Source: Helichrysum umbraculigerum (lineage: Eukaryota; Streptophyta; Magnoliopsida; Asterales; Asteraceae). Taken from it: a DNA stretch of 64,000 bases. The stretch's first letter is position 1, and each line of letters opens with the position of its first letter. Position numbers and translations under genes: made by a program. Shown piece by piece: positions 43,743 to 55,700 of the stretch. The notes beneath the pieces are model-generated. The model saw only the letters and a list, made by a program, of their open reading frames with translations, made no database searches and was not told the origin of the DNA. The stretch lies in assembly GCA_949592205.1 (NCBI GenBank), contig CATIUR010000006.1, positions 66,460,001 to 66,524,000 on the forward strand. Direction: 5' to 3'.

Positions 43743-44610
43743 CGTTAAACGAACGGGTAAACGAACACGAGGCATAACGAAACTTGGGAAATGATTTAAA
43801 CACCCACCTAGTGGGTGGGACCCACGAAATCTGCAGCCAAAAGGGGGGGGGGGATGGGAAGCCATGCCAAAGACTTTCCTCTTTGGTACTTACACACTCA
43901 ACCCTCCTTACCACTCCCCTCATTCATTCACTTACACACTCCAAACTCTCACCACACTTCACCCAAACACTCTCTACTCCCTCCTCCCTCTCCCCTGGTC
44001 GTTCTCCAACCCACCACCACAAACCACCATCATCTACAACTTGATTCTTGAAGGAAATCAAAAGAAAAACTCGGTTTTCGCATCCTCTTCGCACCACGAC
44101 TCTAGATCTTTGATATCCTTGTAAGATTCTCGTTTACTTTGCCAGATTTACTTGGTTACTACTTATTAACATGTTTAGTTGCTTACTTAACAAAGAAATG
44201 TCCAAATCCTTAACCAAAACTCGTTTTTGAAACACTTATGTACACACTACTTTCTGGCCAGAAAAACCGTCGTACGAAAACAACCATAACTCGAGTTGTA
44301 GGTTAAATAAACGTGTGAGACCACTTGGAAAAGTTTGGTATTTTCGTCTTGAACAAAAAGTTCTTCTTTAGCTACTTCCAGAAATACACCCATTTTCGGC
44401 TATTACTTGATCTTTGGACATAGGTCTGTTCTGGACCGAATCCGACCCCTCGACATATTTATTTTTGTTTAAAATATTAAACGGACATATGAAAATACCA
44501 TAAAATGCAGAAATGAACATTACATATAGTAGAACACGTGTGATTTTTGGTTAGACTTGAATCGGTCTAGAAATTGGTTAAATAGAGTGTTCATCGAGTT
44601 AAAAATCTAG

Positions 44611-44745
44611 AAACTATAACCTTCGGCAGAAACTATAACCTTCGGCAGAAACTATAACCTTCGGCAGAAACTATAACCTTCGGCAGAAACCTTAACCTTC
44701 TGTAGAAACTATTCGGCAGAAACCATAACTTTCGGCAGAAACCTA
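44611..44745 (+). repeat. Tandem AAACTATAACCTTCGGCAG array of the inner solo LTR
   Basis: A 19-bp unit present in about four near-exact copies, then three degraded ones. It sits between the leader region and the conserved 3' half, the same slot used by palindromic cassettes in the related LTRs, but these units are direct repeats without dyad symmetry. Confidence 0.88.
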
Positions 44746-45124
44746 TAACTAGCAGTTTTAACTATAACAATTTAAATACGATACAACAATCAAAGTATAA
44801 TAATAATAGTTGAGATTATTATTACCAAAAACTCACCAACGGGCCGTACACATCTTTCAAAAACTCAAATCTAATCAGTTAAACCAAATCATTTGGACAT
44901 TAACTAGTTTGGGAACAACTAGCATGGATACCTTACAAGTATTCCAATTACTTACTAAACCTTATGCGTATTAGGACGCTAAGGGCTGCTAGTTCGGATA
45001 CTACTTTGCTTGCTTACTGTATTGTCTGCTAAACTAAGGTGAGTCTTACAGCCCCTATTTTACTGTTTTATACCCAGGGGTGAGATGCATTACATGTTTT
45101 CATAAAACTAATGATGGCCGAGTT

Positions 45125-45515
45125 AATGCATGATTAGCATGACCTGCAATCATGGTGACCTAGGACATTTTCTTACTTGTTTTCATAATACTGATAATGG
45201 CCGAGTTATCGCATGATTAGCATGACCTGCAATCATGGTGGCTTGTGGCATTTTCTTACTTGTTTAATATGAATGTAAGATTACATTCACAGGAGTACTA
45301 TTATCTACTGTATGTTAAGTTTCTATTATGATAGTTCGTGGAAACGCATGATTAGCATGACCTGCAATCATTACGGAGTGAACGATTTGTATGACCTACG
45401 ATCGTTACTCATTACGGTTAGCAAGACCTGCAACCACCTACTTACAAAGGATTAGCATGACCTGCAATCAATACTTAAGTGAACGATTAGCATGACCTGC
45501 AATCGTTACTTACTG
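45125..45515 (+). repeat. Degenerate GATTAGCATGACCTGCAATC array
   Basis: Two long copies (about 85 bp each, containing GGCCGAGTTA..GCATGATTAGCATGACC and TTTTCTTACTTGTTT) are followed by at least five shorter GATTAGCATGACCTGCAATC units at irregular spacing. The related solo LTRs lack this array, so it is specific to the inner copy. Confidence 0.85.
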
Positions 45516-47307
45516 GCTGGCTTACGATTTACAATTACTACTTGTGTGTTTAAACTGTTTACTTACTTACAAACCTGTGAGATTCACCAACCTTTTTGGT
45601 TGACCGTTTTAGTAATGCTTCTCAGGTACACAACATCAGTAGGGATGCCCAGCAGGATAAGCTTACCTAGCTCGAGTCGCATGCATTTACAAGCTTGGAG
45701 ATTTACATACATTACTTTTGTACTTACTGTTATGTATTAGAATCTCTAGGAATTTATACGAAACTCGAGCTTGTATTTTGAACTACTTATATATTAATGT
45801 AATAACTTTTCGAACGTCTCATTTAGAGTCGTTCACTGTATCCTTTGTGCTTGTGATTATTGATTAGTAACACCCAAAACTCGCTTCCGCAAACTGTTAA
45901 ATTTGGGGGTGTTACATTTACTATATATCTTTGTGCTTTGTTATTGATTAGTAACACCCAAATCAAGCTTCCGCAAATCATTAAATTTGGGGGTGTTACA
46001 ATAGTTTGGTCCGATCCTTTTACCCAACCCATATATGGACATTTTAAGCTTATCTAAACAACAAACATGTAAAAATGAGTGAAATCGAAGAGTTTCGGGT
46101 TTTTGTCGGAAACTTACAAAGTGTCGAAATGAAATTCCGAAAAGATAGAGTTGTAGATCGTTGCGTGGTGGTTGTTTTTCTCCAAAGAGCTTCGAGATTT
46201 CGGCGGCGTTTGGTGGTGTAATTTGGCGTTTTAAGGTGATGGTTTTGGTGATTTAGAGAGAAAATGAAAGAGAAAGGAGAAGAAGAGAGAGAGTGTAAAG
46301 TGATGAAATGAGGAGGAAGAAAGGGAGGTGGGGGTTTAAAGCCTCCACTTTTTCAGTCCACGCCTCCGCGCTCCGTGTGGTGTTCGTTTTTCCCGATCGT
46401 TTAAAGGTTAAATAATTATTTATGTACGTTTAATTATAAATTTTTAAAATACGGATAATTACTCTATATTTTCATTGAGGTATTTCATAAAGCACTTTAT
46501 ATTTGAGTTATATAAAATGTAACTTAACTTGTTTCGTTTTGTTTGCGCGTTTAATAATCTAATCGCGAAGGTTTTGTTTGTACGATGTGGAATGAATACG
46601 GAATACTATAAAAATTAATATTTTGGATATAATTGTGTCATTAAATAATATTGTATTATTTAATAAAATTGTTCACCAACGTCCGTATTTATTGGGATTG
46701 AATTACATTCGATTGAGATGCGTACGATTTAATCAAATCGCATATTTGTATATATCCACAATATATATTAATTGATACACAAATTAGCCTAACACAGAAC
46801 TAATTACATGTATTACAAAATGATTAGGACCTAATAACGAGTCCTAATTTGGCGGGTGTTACATTAATTAGGTGTTTCACACTCTCAAGTTATTTCTACA
46901 TGTGTATTTTAAGTGCGTTCATTATCAAACTATTTTAATCGATAAAACAACATAAAAAAAATTCATATTATTTTACGTTTTCATAATCCATGCTACTATA
47001 TCAACAAAAATAATGGAATCATATTATTTGCAAAAAACTCCATCTAATATTGTGTGCTAGTAAGAATAAAAAAAAAAAATGAAAAATAGAGTTTATGTAT
47101 GAGAGGTGATTTTACACGGAAAATTTATTTCATACAAAGAAAATAAAATGTTCTTTGTAAAAAGAAACTTGCATAATTCTTATAAGAACTAAAAACGTCC
47201 TTGTGAAAATACCTCCCTTTATGTATGTAAAATTTATATTTATAATTTTATAATTATAAATAAAGTAAAAGAATTCTGATTTGTTACACCTATATTATAT
47301 GGCTAGT

Positions 47308-47426
47308 GATCCTTACACCACCACATTTTGACCATACACCAGTAAATGTGCTTTACAGAGTTGTACAGTACAACACTGTAAATCATATTTAGTGGTGTAT
47401 TGTCAAAATGTGGTGGTGTAGGGATC
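47308..47426. mobile_element. Foldback MITE, 119 bp
   Basis: Arms of about 43 bp starting GATCCTTACACCACCACATT (left) and GATCCCTACACCACCACATT (right, reverse complement) with only a few mismatches and a short centre. Almost the entire element can fold into a hairpin. The target duplication is unclear. It lies 0.76 kb upstream of the ECA3 start codon. Confidence 0.78.
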
Positions 47427-48024
47427 ATCTCCCATATTATATGCATTCAATCAATTATATACAAAGTACTTGTTATCTCTATAAAAATACGTTACAAGTT
47501 CTACACATTAAAAAAACCTCGTTCGTATTGTAACTTAATTTTGATGGTATGTAATAGTTGTACTATTAGTTAAGAGCACCTGCAATGGTGATGGACATTC
47601 TGGACGTTCTGAGACGCCACGTAAGCAACCACACCACATTATCAACCCCAATTTGCCCCTAGGCCCCACCAATTTAATTTATTTATTTTTAAAAATATTT
47701 TTTTTTTGATTAATTTTGATTTAAAACTGGAAAATAAAAGAAAAGAAAAGAAAAAAAAGCATAGAACGCTCGTTTTTTGCCTTTGTTGGGCTCCAGAACA
47801 TTCGGCTTGAGAATGCCCAATGCATAAATCAATGTTAAATTTTTTTTTTTTAAAAAAATCAATATATTTATCATATATTTTGTTTTAATCAATGTTAAAA
47901 AAAAAAAAAAAATCATTTTACTTTAATAATATAATAATCCGTATTAAAAAACTGGCGCAAGCGGTTTAAAAGCAATTGCCACATCGGCATGGTCTGTTCA
48001 TAAATCAGAAATAGAAACATACAT

Positions 48025-48043
48025 AAACCCTAATAAAGGCCCA
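48025..48043 (+). promoter_or_regulatory. Telo-box plus site-II motif upstream of ECA3
   Basis: AAACCCTAA at 48025-48033 and GGCCCA at 48038-48043 lie four bases apart, about 150 bp before the ATG. The pairing of a telo-box with a TGGGCC/GGCCCA site-II element is known from promoters of plant housekeeping and growth-related genes. Both could instead fall just inside the transcript. Confidence 0.5.
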
Positions 48044-48189
48044 TCAATAGTTTATTTAGATCATAACTATCATCGCTTCTTCATAACGTCTTCCGATTTA
48101 CTGTCTGCTAACTCAGATCTTAGATACACATTTCAATACAAGTCGATTTGATCATCATCAGGCACTTTACTTAAATCGTCCTCTATCCC

Positions 48190-51100
48190 ATGGAGGACGC
48201 ATTCGCCAGATCTGTTCCTGAGGTATTATCATATTTTTCATAATTAATATCAACTGTTGCATCATTTGAATTTTAAATACAATGTAATTATAATTGTTGC
48301 AAATTTATATGTTAATATGATGTTTTTGTTTTTGTTTATAATTTGTGTCCAGGTACTGGATTTTTTTGGAGTGGATCCTACTAAAGGTCTTACGGATATT
48401 CAGGTATGTATTGATACTAGAAACCGAATTGTTTTTATAGATTTATTTTTTAGTTGAAATTTAGAAAAAAGTTCCTTTTTTTAATTGTATAAATTAATTT
48501 GTAGGTGACAAGTCATGCAAGGATTTATGGCAGAAATGGTACGTCTTCTCTTTGATTATGTTAGAAGTTAATGCTAAATTATAATTTGTATAATTGGATT
48601 GGTGGATGCCTTGTGTTGTATTATTTGTTAAAAACGAACAAGATGTGGTTGTTAGAACGAGAGGTAATAGATTTTAAGGCAATGAGATGAAATTAAAAGC
48701 ATACATTCTTGTGTTGAAGCAATATATAGGAGTCAATCACTCGGGCCAACCTTGCTAAATGCACTCATATGGCTCATCTTGTTTTACTGTATTGAGTTTT
48801 CAGTAATTTGGGTTATTAAGTGGGTGGTGAGGGAACAAAAGATGAGATTCAATCCAAGTAAAAACCCGGTGATCGTGTCTGGATGCCTCTAATACGAGAA
48901 TTGTAATCTGTTAGCAGCCCCGTAACGCTAATTTGACTGTGTTTTTAACCTAGTTATATAAGACAAAAATGAGTACAGACAGAATTATTCTGAGGATGCA
49001 TGATGATATAACTAAGCACTGATGATCTTGAACATGGATCCACTTTTTATCTAGTTAAGCCAAAACCTTTTGTGATTTCTAGTAGTTGTCTAGATGAACA
49101 TCGACTACTTCTGTTGTTATATGTCTGCCAGTAGCCCAGTCTGTCTACCTACCTTATAAACTTCATCCTGTAATATGGCACTTCAAAACAGTCTATGGGC
49201 TTGGATTGATTAACAGATAGATGCTTTTCTAAACAAATAAATTCAACAATACCTACAATTATCCAATGTTATATCTAAAGATCTATGTTGGTAGTGAGTA
49301 AACCACATTTAGAATGGATCTAAGCTGATAAACATGAAACAATGAAAAGATTGCTCCCTTTATCTCAAATCTCACAATTAGAAACCAAGGGCATTAAAAT
49401 TGATTTAATGGTTAGAAAATAAATCTTATATGACGAAATCGATGTTTTGATTTAATAAGATGTTGGAGGTAGTCTTCCACAGAGAGTACTATGTACATAT
49501 ATCATACATCAACTTTTCTACCTCCACAATAGGGAATGTAAGGTTTTTCTTCAATGTGTGAAGCTTGTTTCATCCATTTGCTAGAACTTAATTCATTTTC
49601 CATCTTAACTTTTAATGTGGCTTTCAAGTTCATTATTTTGTGAAGGTTTTCAAATCTTGGCGCCAATATAATATTTTATTATCAAAGAAACAATAATTAG
49701 TCATTGGTGGGTGTGGGTCAAATCTCAGGAAAAACTTTCTAATCTATTCTACTCTATCTTATACTTCTTTTATTCAAGTAGTAATAATGCAATAGTTCAC
49801 ATATGCTCTCATCAATAAAAGTTGCTCACTGCAATATGTTTTCTACTAGAGTATTTTTTAGAATACTTTGCATACATTACAATGGAACGGAATACTATAC
49901 ATTGATTCACTTAAATATTTTTGACTGTCCGAATTTTCAGGACAGTGAAATCCGATAAGGACTATTGTATTATTTAAATTTGAGTTTAGTTTTGTATGGT
50001 GTCGCTTAATCGCTTAATTAGTTTCTTGTTCAATATATCTGTTAACATATACTTTTGGAAGTTGTAATTTTTAGGCTTAAGTGCACGAAAATGTAATCAT
50101 TATGCTTTGACATTCATAGTTTGTAATGAACTATTCGAGGTTCCATTATGTATAGTGAACTTGTTATCATTGCTATTGTATGTATTTTTTGGTACTTCTA
50201 CTTGCGTGTCAGAGGGATGAGTTGACACTTTGTATCATTTGTTGTCACGTCACCAAAATACATACAATATCAATAATTCGAAAGTTCGTTACACACCATG
50301 TAACCTCGAGTACTTTGTTGCATACTTTGAATGTCAGAACATAAATAATTATATTTTCGTGCAAGCCTAATTTTTGTTTTACTTTAATAGGGATGCCTGG
50401 CAAAATTTATGCCATGTATAGTTTTCTAATAATTCACCCTTTTGTTTGCAGTGTTGCCTCAAGAAGAAAGTAAGTATAATCAACTTTCATACTCATTTCC
50501 TACATGTTTATCTTTAATAAATGGTTTGATACTTTGATTAATGCTTAATGCACTTCACTGAATGCAGGCACTCCTTTTTGGAAGTTGGTTCTCAAACAAT
50601 TTGATGACTTGCTTGTTAAAATATTGATTGCTGCTGCTGTTGTTTCTTTTCTTTTGGCCCTGGTTAATGGAGAAACAGGCTTAACAGCTTTCCTGGAGCC
50701 ATCAGTAAGATACATTCCACTTTTTGTCTTTTGACCAATTTGTGTACTCTTCACTTCTCTAGATGCATGTTTGTACTTGAGCTAGGTATATTTTTGGGGA
50801 ATTTTAGTGCAACACTGTGTAGAAGTAATAACCAAAAAATAATTAGTAAGTGAAGTTCAAGCAACAAGAATTGATTCTGGAGCATGCTAATTCATTTTGT
50901 TTACACATGGAACCCTCCACTAAGGTGGTTCATAGCCTCAATTGAACAACTGGCACTTATTTAAATGTGATGAAGACTATTATGCAATTTAAGTGGGTTT
51001 AAATAGTCTTTTATGTTTTAAAGGCAGTCCTCTAATGGTGTTTGAATTTTTTTCCAGCTCTTATTACCTCAAATAGTTTGTTTATCTGGATTTAGTACTG

Positions 51101-52259
51101 TGTATTCTGTCTAAAATAAATGCCCCTGTATTCTCCAGTTGAAGACTCTTATATATCTATCATCCTGTTTAAAATTTTACAGTTCCAGTTGATGTCTTTT
51201 AATATTTGTACATGATTTCTTTGCTGTAAGTTAGACCAAATATATTGCAAATTACAGGGCTTGACAATTAACAACGAGTATAAAAATATGGTCTTTTATA
51301 TATGTGTCGTTGAAAAGTGACTTATAGTGGTTTTATTGCACATCTGTCGTTATTTTAGATAAGTCTTTTAACTTTTGAATCATTCTGGTTCACAAATAAC
51401 CTTATATCATGCTGACTTTCAGGTTATCCTATTGATACTGGCTGCAAATGCTGCTGTAGGAGTAATTACAGAAACGAATGCCGAAAAGGCTTTGGAAGTA
51501 GGTCACTGGTGCCAGCACCTCGATCTTTGTTTATGTGTTGATATAGTGATTTACTGAGATTGCTTGCTGGCATACTTGATCAATTTAAAATGGAGTGTTA
51601 TTATATAACCTAGTTATTTCAATGTTCCTTGGGGTACTTCTAGTTCCAATTCTTATCCGGTGTTTTCACCTTAGCATGAATCAAAATTGTTATAATTATG
51701 AAAGGTTTCATTTGGTAGCCTACGCTATCCAGTAAGGAATACCTTGGTTATTTCTAAACATAATCTTATTCATTCCTTCTTTATTTCTTGTTGCAGGAGT
51801 TGCGTGCCTATCAAGCGGATGTTGCAACTGTCATGCGTAATGGTACATATTTTATGGTACCATCTGTATATATATGCGTGACATACACATATACTTGTTT
51901 CCAATTCTTATCCCTTTCTTTCATTCAGGTTGCTTCTCCATTCTTCCTGCGACAGAACTAGTTCCAGGGGATATTGTTGAAGTAAGTGGTAAGTTTTGTT
52001 TAATATCCTCAAGGAGGCTATATTCTTTACATGCTCCTTTCTTTTCTGCAATGATGGACAATAATTTTTTCGTTTTTCCTTTCTTTCTCGCGGGCTACTA
52101 CAATGAATAGTGGGTTGCAAAATTCCAGCAGACCTACGAATGATTGAGATGTTAAGTGATCAGTTACGTGTTGATCAAGCAATTCTTACAGGTATAGTCT
52201 CTATTTGTCCATATGATTTTTTAGTAATGACCATTCAATGTTTTATAAGTTCGTATATG

Positions 52260-52310
<51 letters not shown>

Positions 52311-52667
52311 TTTTTGGTTATAACTCTAATGTATATATAGTATGACTAGTGTGTCACTCATTTGTACAATATTGCATTACTTTTTTCCATGCCCGTTTGT
52401 ATAGCAAATCGATCTAAAGCCCAATTTTGACAATAGGTGAGAGCTCGTCTGTGGAAAAAGAACTCGAGTCTGCTGTAACAACCAATGCTGTATACCAAGA
52501 CAAAACCAATATCCTCTTCTCGGTACGAGTTTGATTTTTTTTTTATCAGACACAGTTTGACTTCCAGTTACATGAGTGAATTGAAACTGTGCCTAAAAAT
52601 TGGCAAAAAATCAAGCCCTTCCTGGTTTTCTTTTGTTGATAAAAATAGAAGATGTTTTTTTATTTTA

Positions 52668-52704
<37 letters not shown>

Positions 52705-55700
52705 TATTTTTTTTATTATTATTTTTTTAAATAGAGCATCAGTAAACTATGAAACAGACGTTTTTATATAGTTCCAAATATTTAATGATCACCATTGAAA
52801 GAATCTCGTGAATCGAGAAATTTCTACTATGATTGGTGTTCTATTGTCATGCTTTATGCCGTGTCTTTATATTATTTCTAAAACAACTACTTTCTGACAT
52901 GTTATGGTTCTGTGAGAGACTTATTGATTTCATAATGGCATGGCCAGGGAACAGTAGTTGTTGCAGGTAGAGCAAGAGCTGTTGTGGTTGGAGTTGGTTC
53001 AAATACTGCAATGGGCAGCATACGTGATTCTATGTTGAAAACCGAGGATGTAAGATTTTTTGTTTATAATAAGATGTCTCCTCTTGGAATCATAACCTAA
53101 AATGTACTTTCTTCTGGATGCAGGAGGCAACACCACTCAAAAGGAAGCTTGATGAATTTGGTAGTTTCTTGGCCAAGGTTAAAGACTCTCTGTGCTTCCT
53201 CTAAATATCTTTTCCCATACAATATTGTGCACTTCAATAATCCATGTAGTGGTGTTAAGATGGGTGGGTTGGGTAACAAGTCAAAAATTTTGTATGGGTC
53301 AAAATGAATGGGGGTAGGTTGACTCGATATACTTTATTTTATTTTATTTATAATGATTTACTATGTGAATAATAAACTTATTTGTTAAGTGAAATGAGTC
53401 ACGAGATTTTATGAATGGAGAATACACTTTAGGACCATTTGACCCATTTTAACTTTATATAGGAGTAGTTTTTATTCTTTTGACCTGTTTGAGACAAAAA
53501 CATAACCTAAATTGACCCATTTGTCTTTAAATGTATTGAAATTGCCACCTCTACAAGTCTTACATACATGTATGGTATGGTTCCTTGTTCTTATGTTTGT
53601 TGGGGCTTTGTCATTAGAGGTATACTTGTGTAAATTCGTCAGCATTTCAAACGAATGTGGAATGGAAGACTTCCATATACCATGATATTTACTGCTCTGA
53701 CTATGGAAATTGTTAGGGCTGAGAGTCACAGCTCATTGTTGTGAATTCTGGCTTTTTTACATTCTATTGAAATGACTGCAAACTCTTTGTGCTCTTCACT
53801 TCTCTTAGGTCATAGCTGGTATCTGTATATTGGTGTGGATTGTAAATATTGGCCACTTTCGTGATCCTGTTCACGGAGGCTTCTTTCAAGGTGCTGTGCA
53901 CTACTTTAAGGTAATTATTTAGGATAAAAATCTCTATGCAGTTATGTTCTTTACCACCTTTATATCAAGATTAAAAAACGTGGATATTTATGTATCTTTC
54001 CGGACTAGATTGCAGTCGCCCTTGCTGTTGCTGCAATTCCAGAAGGTCTTCCAGCTGTTGTTACGACGTGAGTGATTTGCTTATATTCATATGCACTTAA
54101 CTTTATTGCCAATGGGTATAGGATCTGTATTGTGACATCAAACAAGTGAAGTTATTTGTATGTGTGCTCATTATGGCATGGCTAAAGACCAAGAGGAGAT
54201 TGTGTCTCTAACGTTCTTATCAATCAATTTCAGCTAGCCAGTCATTGTTATTAATTTCATCTGTATATTATATTTACTTGACAGTTGTTTGGCTCTTGGA
54301 ACCAAAAGAATGGCTCGTTTGAATGCTATTGTGAGATCATTGCCTTCCGTAGAGACATTAGGCTGTACAACAGTGATTTGCAGTGACAAAACTGGTACCC
54401 TGACCACAAATATGATGTCAGTTTCAAAGGTGGTTTTGGTTTCTACTTGTAATCTATATTTTAGATTGTATTGCTTTCTTGGGTTATCTGTTTCATTTAG
54501 AATAAACCGTTATTTTTTCTTAATAGATATTGAGGCTCTTATAAACTTTTAGCAATTATTTACGTAGTAGCATTTATCAAACTTCTAGAGTATTATGCGA
54601 TGCATATAGTTGCCATTGTTTGAGATACACATGCAGATACTTTTCAGACCATTATCTACCTTATATTGCTATGCTATGAAACTGCCTCAAAATGCTGTTT
54701 TGTTCTCACGGATACATATAACCTTAGTAAATGCATGTATGATCTAAAGTTCTTAGTATGGATATTACTGCTATTTTTTGAATTATTTTTTTCAATTGAT
54801 TCTTTCCCTTACCTATTTATATTTTGTTTGTTTTTCTAGATTTGTGTGCTTCAATCTGCTAGCCATGGAGCTGCAGCCGCTGAATACACCATTAGTGGTA
54901 CGACCTATGCGCCAGAGGGTTCTATTTATGATGGCATGGGAATGCAGGTAAGATATCTCATAGAAATTTCCTTCAAGTTTTTGTATTTATAATACATAAA
55001 CCATGATAATTATCAATACTTTGCAGCTTGATTTTCCTGCTCAATTTCCTTGTCTCCTTCACATTGCAATGTGTTCAGCTCTCTGCAATGAGTCTGTTAT
55101 ACAATACAATCCTGACAAGAAAAGCTACGAAAAAATTGGCGAGTCTACCGAAGTGGCTCTTCGTATATTAGCAGAAAAGGTTAATTCTCATATCAAAGAC
55201 GAATTTTGGTTAAAACTTTTCGAAAACAAAAAATATGAATTTACGCTGGAAACCTTAATACTGTCCTTTTCACCTTGACCTACTCTATGTTGTATCTTTA
55301 TTTCAGTTTTGCTTCTTGACTGCTTTTATCAGGTTGGTCTACCTGGTTTTGACTCTATGCCTTCTGCTCTGAATATGTTGACCAAGCATGAACGAGCATC
55401 TTACTGTAATCATTATTGGGAGAACCAGTTCAAGAAGGTTTCGATTTTTTGCACTCCTTTAAGCTTATTTTTTTATGTTTATATACTTCAGGGGTATCAT
55501 ATTCTTTTTCTTTTGAGTTACATGTGCCATATTCTTATGATCACAAGATATCTTTTTTGTTGATATATTATTGGAAATGTAATCCATGCAGATATCTCTT
55601 TTGGAGTTTTCTCGTGATCGCAAGATGATGAGTGTTCTTTGTAGTCGAAAGCAGATAGAGATAATGTTCTCCAAAGGTGCCCCAGAGAGTATACTTTCCA

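Larger units (their letters stand above)
43163..45916 (+). mobile_element. Inner solo LTR (plus strand), 2754 bp, TSD TTTAC
   Basis: Begins TGTAACAAACCC and ends GGGTGTTACA; TTTAC is duplicated at 43158-43162 and 45917-45921. It is more diverged from the other two LTRs but keeps homologous landmarks, such as CGAACGTTGGTGA near 43390, CACCAACGGGCCGTACACAT near 44834, GGTGAGTCTTACAGCCCC near 45040 and AACTCGCTTCCGCAAACTGT near the end. It contains a (TA)n tract at about 43278-43341 and three tandem 20-mers at 43682-43742. The open frames at 43784-44124 lie in its pyrimidine-rich leader and are not genes. Confidence 0.9.
40817..46000 (+). mobile_element. Middle solo LTR (plus strand), TSD ATAGT, split by another solo LTR
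   Basis: Starts TGTAACACCCGCC at 40817 and ends GGGTGTTACA at 46000, flanked by ATAGT at 40812-40816 and 46001-46005. Its body is 40817-43162 plus 45922-46000 (about 2.43 kb); the gap is a third solo LTR with TTTAC duplicated. It is homologous to the outer LTR in inverted orientation, as at 40817-41640 versus 46863-46010. No internal domain remains, so it arose by recombination between two LTRs. Confidence 0.9.
30879..46863 (-). mobile_element. Outer solo LTR (minus strand), split by two insertions
   Basis: The LTR starts at 46863 (minus strand TGTAACACCCGCC) and ends at 30879 (GGGGGTGTTATA). Its body is 46863-46006, then 40816-39752, then 31503-30879, about 2.55 kb in total. Insertions are a Tekay-type element at 31504-39746 (AAAGT duplicated) and a solo LTR at 40817-46000 (ATAGT duplicated). 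Across the junctions it matches the related solo LTR at 40817, for example GCGAATGTTAGTGTATGGTA versus GCGTGAATATTAGTATATGG. There is no PBS, PPT or coding sequence beside it, hence solo. I found no matching target duplication at its own ends. Confidence 0.82.
46864..48189. other. ECA3 upstream region
   Basis: No gene. It holds a 119-bp foldback MITE at 47308-47426, A/T runs at about 47690-47920 and, close to the gene, telo-box and site-II motifs at 48025-48043. The transcription start probably lies at about 48040-48180, since the sequence there is free of long A/T runs and has UTR-like composition. Confidence 0.5.

Noticed and set aside
43784..44124. Three overlapping plus-strand open frames, His/Thr/Ser-rich
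   Set aside because: They lie in the pyrimidine-rich leader of a solo LTR and do not extend into any recognised protein.
45823..46057. Open frames on both strands around 45823-46057
   Set aside because: They run through the duplicated LTR ends (AACACCCAAA..GGGTGTTACA) of two nested solo LTRs; the repetition is transposon structure.
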